Assembly: GCA_964423615.1 (NCBI GenBank)
Contig: CAYRFQ010000113.1
Coordinates: forward strand, 1 to 23,574
Direction: 5' to 3'
DNA from: CAYRFQ01 sp964423615
GTDB taxonomy: Bacteria; Planctomycetota; Planctomycetia; Gemmatales; Gemmataceae
DNA length: 23,574 nucleotides
Shown: positions 14,931 to 23,452 of the stretch, piece by piece
How positions within the stretch are numbered: position 1 is the first letter of the stretch
How the letters are laid out: the number at the start of each line of letters is the position of its first letter
The notes under the pieces: model-generated
The model's input: only the letters and a program-made list of their open reading frames with translations
What the model was told of the DNA's origin: nothing
Database searches by the model: none
Made by a program: the position numbers and the translations under genes

Positions 14931-17453
14931 ATGCGACCGCTGCCCACCTGTCTCTGGTGTGTTTGGCTATTGTGGTTGCTGATTACTGCGACCGTGACTG
15001 CCGGTGAACCTGTCAAGAAAACGAGGACCTTCGTTCCCTCCACCTCCGAGATTCTAGCTCTTCGAATTCATCCACCAACGATCAAACTCGATGGTCGCGG
15101 TGCCACGTACCGAATCTTGGTGACAGGAGTCCTACAGGATAAAACACTCTGCGACTTGACGCATCTGGCGAAGTACGTTGTGAGCAATCCGAAAATTGTT
15201 GAGGTCCAAAAAGACGGCCAACTCGTCGCGAGAACGAACGGAAAGACCGACGTTATCGTCACGTTCGGGAAACGATCAGTGCGTTGTTCGGTGGAAACGA
15301 CCAACTGTGGAAAGCAAGCGTCTTACAATTTCGTTCGGCATGTGCAACCGATCTTCTCTCAGCTTGGTTGCAATGCGGCGAGTTGTCATGGGGCTAAAGA
15401 AGGACAGAACGGATTTGCGTTGTCGCTGTTCGGCTCGGACCCCGAAACGGATTTCGAGGAAGTCGTACTCGACTCGCGAGGCCGACGGCTTTTTTCTGCA
15501 GCTCCCGAGTTTAGTTTGTTATTGATGAAACCCGCAGGGCTACTTCCTCACACAGGCGGGAGACGCATTCCAATTGGTTCCGAAGATTTCACCATTCTAC
15601 GCCAATGGATATTGGCGGGAGTCCCGTATGCTCCCAAAGACAATCCGAAGCTCGATCGCATCACGGTTACGCCGGCCAACCGAGTCCTTCGGCAACAGGG
15701 ACGTCAACAACTCTCTGTAGAGGCGTTTTTTGCCGATGGCACGTGTGTCGATGTGACCCGTTTCGCACGTTACCAGAGCGATTCGGCTGGGATTCTGGGG
15801 GTCGATCGTTACGGATTGGTTTCCACAACGAACATTTCGGGAGCGGGACTGATCACGGTCAAGTACATGGACAAATACACGGTGTTTCGAGGTTTCGTTC
15901 CTGCCGTCGGGTCTCCAAAGTTCGATTACCCCGAGGACAATCTCATCGATCGTTTGTTGGCTAAGAAGTGGAAAAAAGTAGGGTTGGTGCCCTCGAATAT
16001 CTGCACCGACGAGCAATTCCTTCGCCGAACCACACTCGACCTGGCCGGTCGGTTGCCCACGCCGAAGGAGATTGTCGCCTTTCAGAAAGACAAAGCCGCT
16101 GACAAGCGAGGGAAGTTCATTGACACTCTAGTGTCATCGTTCGACCACAATGTGCACTTCGCCAACTGGTGGGCCGCACAATTTCAAATCGAGCCTGTCA
16201 AGAATGTGGCGAGCGGCTACGACACGATGCTTTTCTACAACTGGTTGCGGGAAAGTATCGCAACCGATAAGCCCCATGATCAATTGTGTCGTGAGTTCCT
16301 CCTGGCTACAGGAACCGTCAAACAAAGTCCTCCTGCCCATTTCTACATTACGCACTCTCAGGAGCAAGCTGCGGCCGAAATCGTATCGAAAGTGTTCCTT
16401 GGGGTCCCGTTGGCCTGCACAAAGTGCCACGCTCTGCCAGGAGGGCCTTGGGGCCAAGATGAGTATTATGGCCTTGTTGGATTTTTCGGTCGAGTGTCAA
16501 AGAAGGTTGTTTCGATCCAACCTTACCTGCCGGGAAATCGTGGAACTCGGAGATGGTTGGTGGCCACAGGATCTTCTGACAAAGTCATCGATCGGCGAAC
16601 CCGAATGGTTGCCAAACCACAATTTCCAGGAGGAAAGCCGCTCGAATTCGGTCGAAAGGACGATCCTCGAGAGCGATTTGCGGACTGGCTCTTGAAAGAC
16701 CAAAAACGGTTATTCGCCAAGACCATCGTGAATCGTTATTGGAAACACTTTTTCCACAGAGCCTTGGTTCCAGACGCGGACCAAAGGTCTATCTTGTTCC
16801 CGACCCATAATCGGGAGTTACTCGAAGGGCTTGCGACCGATTTTGTCAAGCATGATTACAGCCTCAGGCATTTGATCAAGACTATCTGCCAAAGCCGTGC
16901 GTACCAACTCAGTAGCGAACCGAACGAGACGAACGTGGACGATGATCGGTTCTTTTCTCGATACTATCCGAGGAAGCTCACGCTACTCGAACTTTACGAA
17001 GTGGCTACTCAAGTTCTTGACTGTCGCCTGCGTGTTCCTGGATTACCGCAAGACCGGTTTTCGATCCAGAAGGGCATAATCTTTCTACCCCTTGAGGTTC
17101 GCCAGTTGACCAAGCCTTCAAAAAGAATCGAGGTGAGTCCGGGAGAGTGTTTGCGATTCTCCGTGCATACTGATGCCGTGGACGAAAAGGCGGTGGATGG
17201 AATCCTCCAATCTGAGTACGTCCTGCCCCAACTCTTGAAAGCGGGAGGTCGAGCCGATACATTGGCGTCCGATACTCGTCCCGACGTTTTGAAGGTGCGA
17301 GACGTGTTTTTGTGGACGCTTGGTAAACCACCAACGGACGCGCAATCGCAAGCCGTGTTGCGGTTCGTTACGGGTAAGAAAGATAAGAGGGAAGCCTACG
17401 GGCAGCTGCTCTGGACGTTGATGAACACCGAACAGTTCATATCGATGGACTAA
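14931..17453 (+). CDS. DUF1549/DUF1553 protein with cytochrome motifs and Ig-like domain
   Basis: The product is 840 residues. A signal peptide (about 1-25, CLWCVWLLWLLITATVTAG) directs export. Residues about 40-120 look like a bacterial Ig-like (BIG2-type) domain. CNAASCH at 147-153 is the CX4CH heme-type motif typical of this planctomycete family, within a PSC1-like segment. A second Ig-like stretch follows at about 243-325. DUF1549 begins near 338 (DNLIDRLLAKKWKKVG, then RRTTLDLAGRLPT), with a second heme-type motif CTKCH at 496-500. DUF1553 fills the C-terminal third (FADWLLKDQKRLFAKTIVNRYWKHFF, then the LTLLELYEVATQVLD region). Family members are thought to act in periplasmic or cell-surface electron transfer or polymer breakdown, but no reaction is established. 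It pairs with the DUF1501 gene upstream, although a terminator separates them. It ends 71 bp before the phosphatase gene. Confidence 0.92.
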   Translation: MRPLPTCLWCVWLLWLLITATVTAGEPVKKTRTFVPSTSEILALRIHPPTIKLDGRGATYRILVTGVLQDKTLCDLTHLAKYVVSNPKIVEVQKDGQLVARTNGKTDVIVTFGKRSVRCSVETTNCGKQASYNFVRHVQPIFSQLGCNAASCHGAKEGQNGFALSLFGSDPETDFEEVVLDSRGRRLFSAAPEFSLLLMKPAGLLPHTGGRRIPIGSEDFTILRQWILAGVPYAPKDNPKLDRITVTPANRVLRQQGRQQLSVEAFFADGTCVDVTRFARYQSDSAGILGVDRYGLVSTTNISGAGLITVKYMDKYTVFRGFVPAVGSPKFDYPEDNLIDRLLAKKWKKVGLVPSNICTDEQFLRRTTLDLAGRLPTPKEIVAFQKDKAADKRGKFIDTLVSSFDHNVHFANWWAAQFQIEPVKNVASGYDTMLFYNWLRESIATDKPHDQLCREFLLATGTVKQSPPAHFYITHSQEQAAAEIVSKVFLGVPLACTKCHALPGGPWGQDEYYGLVGFFGRVSKKVVSIQPYLPGNRGTRRWLVATGSSDKVIDRRTRMVAKPQFPGGKPLEFGRKDDPRERFADWLLKDQKRLFAKTIVNRYWKHFFHRALVPDADQRSILFPTHNRELLEGLATDFVKHDYSLRHLIKTICQSRAYQLSSEPNETNVDDDRFFSRYYPRKLTLLELYEVATQVLDCRLRVPGLPQDRFSIQKGIIFLPLEVRQLTKPSKRIEVSPGECLRFSVHTDAVDEKAVDGILQSEYVLPQLLKAGGRADTLASDTRPDVLKVRDVFLWTLGKPPTDAQSQAVLRFVTGKKDKREAYGQLLWTLMNTEQFISMD

Positions 17454-17524
17454 ATAGCGTGCCATAAGATCATCAGACTGTTCTGAGATTCACAGACAAA
17501 GAGACCCGCACACAAGGCCGAGTC

Positions 17525-18193
17525 ATGAGCCACCTAGATAGTCGCCCATCGTTGCCGCTGGACTGGAAAGCGGCCCTCTTTGATTTTGACGGCACCCTGA
17601 TCGATAGCTATCCCGCCATTACAGCGAGCGTCAATTTCGTTCGAGGAAAACGCGGACTCGACCCCGTTTCCGAGCAAACGGTCCGAGAAAATGTGGGCCA
17701 CGGAGCAACATATCTGTTGACCCATACGGTTCCAGGAACCGACGTCGAGGAAAGTCTGAGACTTTATCACGTGCACCATCCAACCATAATGGTCGAGAAG
17801 ACACGGCTCTTGCCAGGTGCCTCGGAACTGTTAACCAAGCTAAAGGCCGCCGGGAAGTTGGTGGGTTTGTGCAGCAACAAGCCCAGGGCGTTTAGCGATG
17901 AGTTGTTGGCAGCCATCGGTTGGGTCAATCACTTCGACATCGTTTTGGGGCCTGAAGACGTGGCCAATCGGAAACCCGCCCCGGATATGCTCATCGAAGC
18001 GATGAAACGTTTGGATGTCTCCGTCGAGCAAACTCTCTACGTGGGCGACATGAGTGTTGATATTCAAACGGGACGTGGAGCCGGTGTGCCGGTGTGGGTA
18101 GTGCCGACTGGTTCGGAAACGATCGAACAAATCCAAGAGGCTCAGCCCGATCATCTCCTGAACGATCTTCATGATTTGGTGGCAATGCTTTGA
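17525..18193 (+). CDS. HAD-superfamily phosphatase, phosphoglycolate phosphatase-like
   Basis: The 222-residue product carries all HAD motifs: nucleophile Asp20 and acid Asp22 in LFDFDGTLID; motif II with the Ser of LCSNKP near 117; the motif III Lys in NRKPAPDML; and motif IV Asp175 and Asp179 in VGDMSVDIQ. Residues about 30-95 form the helical cap of subfamily I. Length and cap type fit phosphoglycolate phosphatase (Gph) or the related pyrophosphatase PpaX. Such enzymes hydrolyse small phosphate monoesters in the cytoplasm; substrate specificity cannot be read from sequence, so no symbol is given. The gene starts at ATG 17525. It is followed by 231 bp before tyrA on the same strand, so operon membership is uncertain. 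Confidence 0.88.
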   Translation: MSHLDSRPSLPLDWKAALFDFDGTLIDSYPAITASVNFVRGKRGLDPVSEQTVRENVGHGATYLLTHTVPGTDVEESLRLYHVHHPTIMVEKTRLLPGASELLTKLKAAGKLVGLCSNKPRAFSDELLAAIGWVNHFDIVLGPEDVANRKPAPDMLIEAMKRLDVSVEQTLYVGDMSVDIQTGRGAGVPVWVVPTGSETIEQIQEAQPDHLLNDLHDLVAML

Positions 18194-18411
18194 GCGTGGA
18201 TTCCGGTGAGGCGAGAGAACACCAACGTCGCCACGCACCAAGATCCAAGCCAATCCCCACCGCTGGCAAAGTTATGGATTCTATCCCAAATTTCTTTCTC
18301 GGTCCCGAAATCAAATCGGTCTCCAGGTCACCAATTCGTTTCATTCTCCATATAATCTACCCAGCTTCGCCCACACGCTTCTGTTTCCAATTGGGTTTTG
18401 GCCATAATGCC

Positions 18412-18417
18412 GAGAGG
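18412..18417 (+). promoter_or_regulatory. Shine-Dalgarno fixing the tyrA start
   Basis: GAGAGG is followed by seven bases and the ATG at 18425. In-frame alternatives at 18398 (TTG) and 18407 (ATG) lie before this site, and the Rossmann strand LLLVGIGLLGG begins five residues after the chosen Met, as expected for the family. Confidence 0.7.
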
Positions 18418-18424
18418 CACTCTT

Positions 18425-19264
18425 ATGCTCGATAGTCTTCTTCTCGTTGGCATTGGATTGCTCGGTGGTTCCGTTGGAATGGCGGTACGCCGACGCGGTG
18501 TGGCTCGTCGGGTCATTGGCGTGGACCGCAAGTGGGCTGTTCTGAACACGGCAAAACAACTCGGCGTCATTGATGAAGGGACGACCAATCTCGAAGAAGC
18601 GATTGCAAACACGAAATTCGTGGTGTTTTGCACTCCCGTGGATACGATCGTCGATTTGGGCCGTAGCGTTGCTGAGCACTGTTCACCGGGAACGACGTTG
18701 ACCGACGTTGGAAGTACGAAAAGAAAAATCATGGCAGAACTCGCAGGAGTATTCCCGGATGGCGTTGACTTTGTGGGTTCGCATCCGCTCGCCGGTTCGG
18801 AAAAAAAAGGTGTGGAACACTCCAACCCAGAATTATTTCAGGATCGATTGACGATTGTCGTTCCGGACGAGACAGCCCCCGTCGAAACGATCGAGCAAGT
18901 ATCGGGGTTTTGGAAGGCCATCGGGTCGCGAATTCGGGTCATGGCGGCAGATGATCACGACGAAGCGTTGGCCCTGACGAGCCATTTGCCGCATTTGGTT
19001 GCGTCAGCACTCGCAGGCATCTTGCCGTCCGAATATTACGAACTTGCCGCAGGTGGTTTTCGTGACACAACGCGAATCGCCGCTAGCAGCCCCACTATTT
19101 GGAAAGGGATTTTTCAACACAACCGAGATACTGTATTGGCTGGTATCGCCTGCCTTGAAAAACGTATCGGGCAATTCCGCGAAGCTTTGGAACGGCAGGA
19201 CGAGGAACGACTCTCCGAGTTACTCAGTGAAGGGAAGAAGGTCCGAGATGCTTTGGGAAATTGA
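18425..19264 (+). CDS. tyrA: Prephenate/arogenate dehydrogenase
   Basis: The 279-residue product is a TyrA-type NAD(P)-dependent dehydrogenase, converting prephenate to 4-hydroxyphenylpyruvate (or arogenate to tyrosine) in tyrosine synthesis. The N-terminal Rossmann fold has GIGLLGGS at 9-16 and the dinucleotide-contacting segment VIGVDRK near 30-36. CTPVD at 69-73 and TDVGSTK at 93-99 are family motifs. GSHPLAGSEKKGVEHS contains the catalytic His120. The C-terminal helical dimerisation domain shows LTSHLPHLVASALA and GGFRDTTRIAASSP. There is no chorismate mutase or ACT domain, so this is the short monofunctional form, without the fused feedback domain of some homologues. Its last 17 bases overlap purL in another frame, indicating translational coupling of tyrosine and purine genes. 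Confidence 0.93.
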   Translation: MLDSLLLVGIGLLGGSVGMAVRRRGVARRVIGVDRKWAVLNTAKQLGVIDEGTTNLEEAIANTKFVVFCTPVDTIVDLGRSVAEHCSPGTTLTDVGSTKRKIMAELAGVFPDGVDFVGSHPLAGSEKKGVEHSNPELFQDRLTIVVPDETAPVETIEQVSGFWKAIGSRIRVMAADDHDEALALTSHLPHLVASALAGILPSEYYELAAGGFRDTTRIAASSPTIWKGIFQHNRDTVLAGIACLEKRIGQFREALERQDEERLSELLSEGKKVRDALGN

Positions 19265-22148
19265 CATTCGGCCATATGGTGGAAACGTCGAACTGCAACG
19301 AATCTGGAAAGAGTTCGCCTTGTTGACCAAGGGTCAGGCGGGGATTCCGGGAGGCGAGGACGTTTTGCTCGGTGCCTCTCGCGGGTACCTGGTGGAGATC
19401 GAGGCCGACGACGCTCAACAGCAGGTCGAGCGGCTTTTTGACGAACTGTTGATCGATTCGCTTGTGGATGACGGAGACATCCATCCGTTGCCGATGGAAT
19501 GGGAGTTGGAAGGGCTGATGATGTGGACGGTGTTGCTCAAACCAGGAGTTACGGATCCCGTGTCCCAAAGCGTGCTCGACGCCGCTCGTGATCTTGACAT
19601 TCCGCTTTCGTCCGTCAAGACGTTTCGACGCTACATGCTCAACGAGGAAACCAAAGACGAACAGGTGTTGAGATACTTGCGGAAGGTTTTGGCCAACGAC
19701 GCGATCGAACACATCACCGAAGGAGGGTTGACGCTCGAGCACCTCTCTCTCGGCCAATCGTATGTGTTTGAGAAAGTCACTGTCCCTGTGCGCGAACTCG
19801 ACGCAGTTGAGTTGGAGAAGCTCAGTCGCGATGGCCAACTCGCCCTCAACCTCCTCGAAATGCAACAAATCCAAAAACACTTCGAGGAACTCGACCGTGA
19901 TCCGACCGACGTGGAACTCGAAACGATCGCCCAAACGTGGTCGGAGCACTGCTCTCATAAGACTCTCAAAGGTACGATCGATTTCGAGGGACGTCGGATC
20001 AACAACTTGCTCAAGGAGACGATCTTCGGAGCCACACAAACAATTCGCGAGAGGCTCGGAGACGAGGACTGGTGTGTCAGTGTATTCGAGGACAACGCGG
20101 GCATCGTCGAGTTCGATGACGAATTCCACGCTTGCTTCAAAGTCGAAACGCATAATCGGCCGTCGGCCATTGAACCGTATGGTGGGGCGAACACCGGCAT
20201 CGGTGGTGTGATTCGCGATCCACTTGGAACGGGCCTCGGTGCGAAACCGATTTGTAACACGGATGTTTTTTGTTTTGCTCCGCCAGACTTTCCTGCTGAC
20301 CAACTGCCGCCAGGGGTGCTTCATCCGAGCAAGGTCATGGAAGGGGTCGTTGCTGGTGTTCGTGATTACGGCAACCGGATGGGGATTCCGACGATCAACG
20401 GAGCGGTGTGTTTCGACAAACGCTATCTTGCCAACCCGCTCGTGTATTGCGGAACAGTTGGAGTCATCCCGGTCGATCGGGTCCACAAAGAGCCACAAGT
20501 GGGCGATTTGATCGTTGCTGTCGGGGGACGAACGGGCCGTGATGGCATCCATGGTGCGACGTTTTCCTCGGAGGGCCTCACGTCTGAGTCGGAAGAGATC
20601 AGCGGCGGGGCTGTCCAGATCGGCAACGCCATCATGGAGAAAAAGGTGGTAGACGTGATCCTTCAGGCCCGCGACGAGAACTTGTATAACGCGATTACCG
20701 ATTGCGGGGCGGGAGGCTTCAGTTCCGCTGTTGGCGAGATGGGCGAAAAACTCGGTGCCCGCGTCGAGCTAGAAAGAGCGCCTTTGAAATATGAAGGACT
20801 CTCCTATACGGAAATCTGGATTTCTGAAGCCCAGGAACGAATGATACTCTCGGTCCCGCCTGAAAAGTGGGAGGAGTTACACTCCCTCTGCGAAAGCGAA
20901 GATGTGGAGGCCACTGCCATCGGGGAGTTCGAAGCGACAGGCCAGCTTCGTCTGTTTTACGAGGGCGAACCAGTCGCCGATCTTTCAATGAGTTTCCTCC
21001 ACGAAGGACGACCTGACGTCGTTCGGCAAGCGACCTGGGGGACTCCCGTAATCCTCGCAAAGGCTCCGGCCCTTCCCAAGAATGAAGAATTCACCGACAC
21101 ACTCAACAAGATCCTGAGCAACTACAACGTTTGCAGCAAAGAGTTCATCGTTCGGCAATACGACCACGAAGTCCAGGCTGGAACAGTGGTCAAACCGTTG
21201 GTCGGTGTGACGGAGGACGGACCGGGAGACGCATCTGTCATCATGCCCGTACTAGGTTCGTGGACAGGACTCGCGGTCGGGTGTGGGATTTCTCCCCAGT
21301 ATGGTGATCTCGACCCGTACCAGATGGCGGCGCTGGCCATTGACGAAGCCGTTCGGAATGTCGTGGCTGTGGGTGCTGACCCCTCGCGAATCGCTTTGTT
21401 GGATAATTTTTCGTGGGGTAACACGGATCGTCCCGACGTTTTGGGTGCGCTGGTCCGGGCCGCGGAAGCGTGCCGTGACGTTGCGTTGGCGTACAACATG
21501 CCCTTTATCAGTGGAAAAGATTCGCTGAAGAACGAATTCCATGCCGATGGAATTCATATCGTCATTCCGCCAACACTGCTCATCAGTGCGATGGGTCGGG
21601 TTTCTGACGTTCGGCAATGCGTCACGATGGACCTCAAAACTGCTGGAAACTCGCTGTACTTGTTGGGGCGAACCCACACTCAGATGGGTGGGTCGCATTA
21701 TCACCTTGCCCACGGACTGGAAGGCGGACCGATTCCACAGGTGGATCTGGAACTTGCTCCGATGGTATTCGCCAAGCTTCACGACGCCATCCGGAAAGGT
21801 CTCGTTCGATCTTGTCACGATCTGAGCGAAGGTGGACTCGCGGTCGCGGTTGCCGAAATGGCGTTTGCAGGTGGCATAGGCGTGGAAGTTGTGAACCTCG
21901 CTGGTTGCGAGGATGAAGAACCGGATCCTGTGGAATTGTTCGCGGAAAGTCCATCCCGGTTCATCGTCGAAGTCACCCCCGAGAATGCCGAAACGTTCGA
22001 GAAGGTCACCGAGGGCGTCCCTCATGTTCGAGTGGGAAAGACCGTCGAGGATGCTCATGTGCGGATAGCCGGTTTGAATGGGCAATGGATCGTATCGGCC
22101 TCGCTGGAAGAATTGAAGGAGGCCTGGCAGAAGCCCTTGAGACGATGA
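19248..22148 (+). CDS. purL: Phosphoribosylformylglycinamidine synthase, PurS-PurL fusion
   Basis: The 966-residue product performs the ATP-dependent fourth step of purine synthesis, FGAR to FGAM, using ammonia from a glutaminase. The frame is open from 18999, but the real start is the ATG at 19248 (MLWEIDIRPYGG), with GAAGG six bases upstream. The first ~190 residues contain two PurS-like units (about 2-75 and 85-155), resembling the duplicated N-terminal domain of large PurL. The PurL part shows TWSEHCSHKT at 230-239, ETHNRPSAIEPYGGANTGIG starting at 300, and GKDSLKNEF late in the second half. There is no C-terminal class I glutaminase domain, so it must work with a separate PurQ encoded outside this window. 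Most bacteria have either a short PurL with separate PurS, or a ~1,300-residue form with fused glutaminase; this length is intermediate. The start overlaps tyrA by 17 bp. Confidence 0.94.
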   Translation: MLWEIDIRPYGGNVELQRIWKEFALLTKGQAGIPGGEDVLLGASRGYLVEIEADDAQQQVERLFDELLIDSLVDDGDIHPLPMEWELEGLMMWTVLLKPGVTDPVSQSVLDAARDLDIPLSSVKTFRRYMLNEETKDEQVLRYLRKVLANDAIEHITEGGLTLEHLSLGQSYVFEKVTVPVRELDAVELEKLSRDGQLALNLLEMQQIQKHFEELDRDPTDVELETIAQTWSEHCSHKTLKGTIDFEGRRINNLLKETIFGATQTIRERLGDEDWCVSVFEDNAGIVEFDDEFHACFKVETHNRPSAIEPYGGANTGIGGVIRDPLGTGLGAKPICNTDVFCFAPPDFPADQLPPGVLHPSKVMEGVVAGVRDYGNRMGIPTINGAVCFDKRYLANPLVYCGTVGVIPVDRVHKEPQVGDLIVAVGGRTGRDGIHGATFSSEGLTSESEEISGGAVQIGNAIMEKKVVDVILQARDENLYNAITDCGAGGFSSAVGEMGEKLGARVELERAPLKYEGLSYTEIWISEAQERMILSVPPEKWEELHSLCESEDVEATAIGEFEATGQLRLFYEGEPVADLSMSFLHEGRPDVVRQATWGTPVILAKAPALPKNEEFTDTLNKILSNYNVCSKEFIVRQYDHEVQAGTVVKPLVGVTEDGPGDASVIMPVLGSWTGLAVGCGISPQYGDLDPYQMAALAIDEAVRNVVAVGADPSRIALLDNFSWGNTDRPDVLGALVRAAEACRDVALAYNMPFISGKDSLKNEFHADGIHIVIPPTLLISAMGRVSDVRQCVTMDLKTAGNSLYLLGRTHTQMGGSHYHLAHGLEGGPIPQVDLELAPMVFAKLHDAIRKGLVRSCHDLSEGGLAVAVAEMAFAGGIGVEVVNLAGCEDEEPDPVELFAESPSRFIVEVTPENAETFEKVTEGVPHVRVGKTVEDAHVRIAGLNGQWIVSASLEELKEAWQKPLRR

Positions 22149-22472
22149 GAGGGAATCTTCAGGTCTGACTCTGCATGTTTGTGGTCTGCAGTACCAGGCC
22201 AGTGAGCCAGCCCACATGAAGGCGAGCACGCCGCAACAAAACGGAAGAACTCACAAATCTTACTCTCTTATTGAGAACTCCGCGAATGAAGTAGGTAACA
22301 TACGGAGTAGGACCTGACCAGCTTGAGGAGAAGCCAAAGGGACACTGGGAAGGGAAAGAAATGCTTGTCCGATTCGTAGTTAGACGTGAGTCGTGTGCGC
22401 GATTAATTTCCTTTGAATCACAATTCCAAAATCCAGAGGAGTCCTTTGGCACTTCCGTCAGGTGTTTCTCTA
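22149..22472. other. Intergenic region between convergent genes
   Basis: This 324-bp stretch lies between the ends of purL and the methyltransferase gene. I find no gene, no strong hairpin with a T-run and no repeat. CTGCA and TGCAG around 22171-22191 could pair weakly. A terminator is expected for both neighbours but is not evident. Confidence 0.45.
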
Positions 22473-23228
22473 CTACTGCTCAATAAATTGCTTTTTTTGG
22501 GCCACCACACCAACCAAGCCCGGAACGAGTTCCATTTCGCCAAAGTTCCGAACAAGTTCGACGTCGAATCCCACCGGTTGAAGCATCCATTTCAGTTCAG
22601 CGCCATGATAGAGCCGTAACCGATGCCGTTCATCGTCGCGACGATAGTGTTCTCCGTCTTTGCGGAACGTGGTGATCTCTCTTGTTAATATTTTTGTTTC
22701 CGGATCTTCTGTGGTCTCGTAAACGCAAATCCAGTCTTCACCTCGACGACCGCGCAGCCCCATGGTACTTGCTGCTCCGCGTCCTGGCTCGGGCATGTCG
22801 AAGATGAAAACTCCTCCTGGTCGGAGAGCTTGATGAACTCGAACGAATAGTGTTTGGAGGGATGCGGGCGTGTTGTTTGGGTCGAACATGTAAGCGAGAC
22901 ATTCCCCGATCGAGATCACGGCGTCGCACGGGGTTAACTCGGCGGCCATGAAGGACTGTTTGACGAAAGTGGCTCGGGGATTTCGTTCTTGGGCCATTGC
23001 GATCATGGCCTCAGACTGATCGATTCCTATAGCCTGATACCCAGCTTCAATAAGTTCTCGGATCAATAGTCCGCTTCCGCACCCCAATTCGACGACGAGT
23101 CCTTCTGTGACACCGCGTCGTCGCAGCATTTCTAACAACCCTGGTGCGGCCTCTCGTGTGTGGAAGTCGTACCCGACATCGTGGATGTAAGCGAGGTCCT
23201 TGTTGTAACCTTGATTTTCCAGAGACAT
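22473..23228 (-). CDS. Class I SAM-dependent methyltransferase
   Basis: The 251-residue product has the Rossmann methyltransferase core: motif I VVELGCGSG ending at residue 53, the SAM-ribose acidic residue Asp70 in AIGIDQS, a motif like CDAVISIGECLAYMF at about 100-114, and LRPGGVFIFDMPEPG at about 136-150. These fit the Methyltransf_25/11 family of small-molecule methyltransferases. The C-terminal part (about 155-240) holds beta strands rich in Arg and Glu (REITTFRKDGEHYRRDDERHRLRLY) that probably form the substrate-binding lid. The substrate cannot be told from sequence. No signal peptide is visible, so it is cytoplasmic. It starts at ATG 23228 without a clear Shine-Dalgarno and is separated from the upstream minus-strand gene by a terminator, so it has its own promoter. 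Confidence 0.9.
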   Translation of the reverse strand: MSLENQGYNKDLAYIHDVGYDFHTREAAPGLLEMLRRRGVTEGLVVELGCGSGLLIRELIEAGYQAIGIDQSEAMIAMAQERNPRATFVKQSFMAAELTPCDAVISIGECLAYMFDPNNTPASLQTLFVRVHQALRPGGVFIFDMPEPGRGAASTMGLRGRRGEDWICVYETTEDPETKILTREITTFRKDGEHYRRDDERHRLRLYHGAELKWMLQPVGFDVELVRNFGEMELVPGLVGVVAQKKQFIEQ

Positions 23229-23371
23229 TTGGACTCGCCGATGTGTTTAGTTGCCTGGTATTGAGAGAACGCGTCATTACCAAGGTTTATAAGTTGTTCA
23301 ACGGAAACAACATACATCTTACAACTTTATCTTACTTTACTGTCCGAGCTCGATACTGCCGCGTCAATGAA

Positions 23372-23407
23372 AAACGAGACGCAAGATAATCATCTTACGT
23401 CTCGTTT
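23372..23407 (-). terminator. Rho-independent terminator of the right-edge gene
   Basis: Two 16-base arms (23372-23387 and 23392-23407) pair with a single mismatch across the loop AATC. Read on the minus strand the stem is followed by a T-run (GTTTTTCATT). It lies 45 bp after the stop of the repeat-protein gene, which it should terminate. The plus-strand side has only TTT, so activity in that direction is doubtful. Confidence 0.85.
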
Positions 23408-23452
23408 CGCAATAACGAGCGATCGTTGGAGTCCGCTGGTTATTTACGCCGA

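Noticed and set aside
19224..20552. A 442-codon minus-strand frame opposite purL
   Set aside because: It lies within the PurS/PurL coding region, has no recognisable motif and has the composition of antisense to a GC-rich third-position gene.
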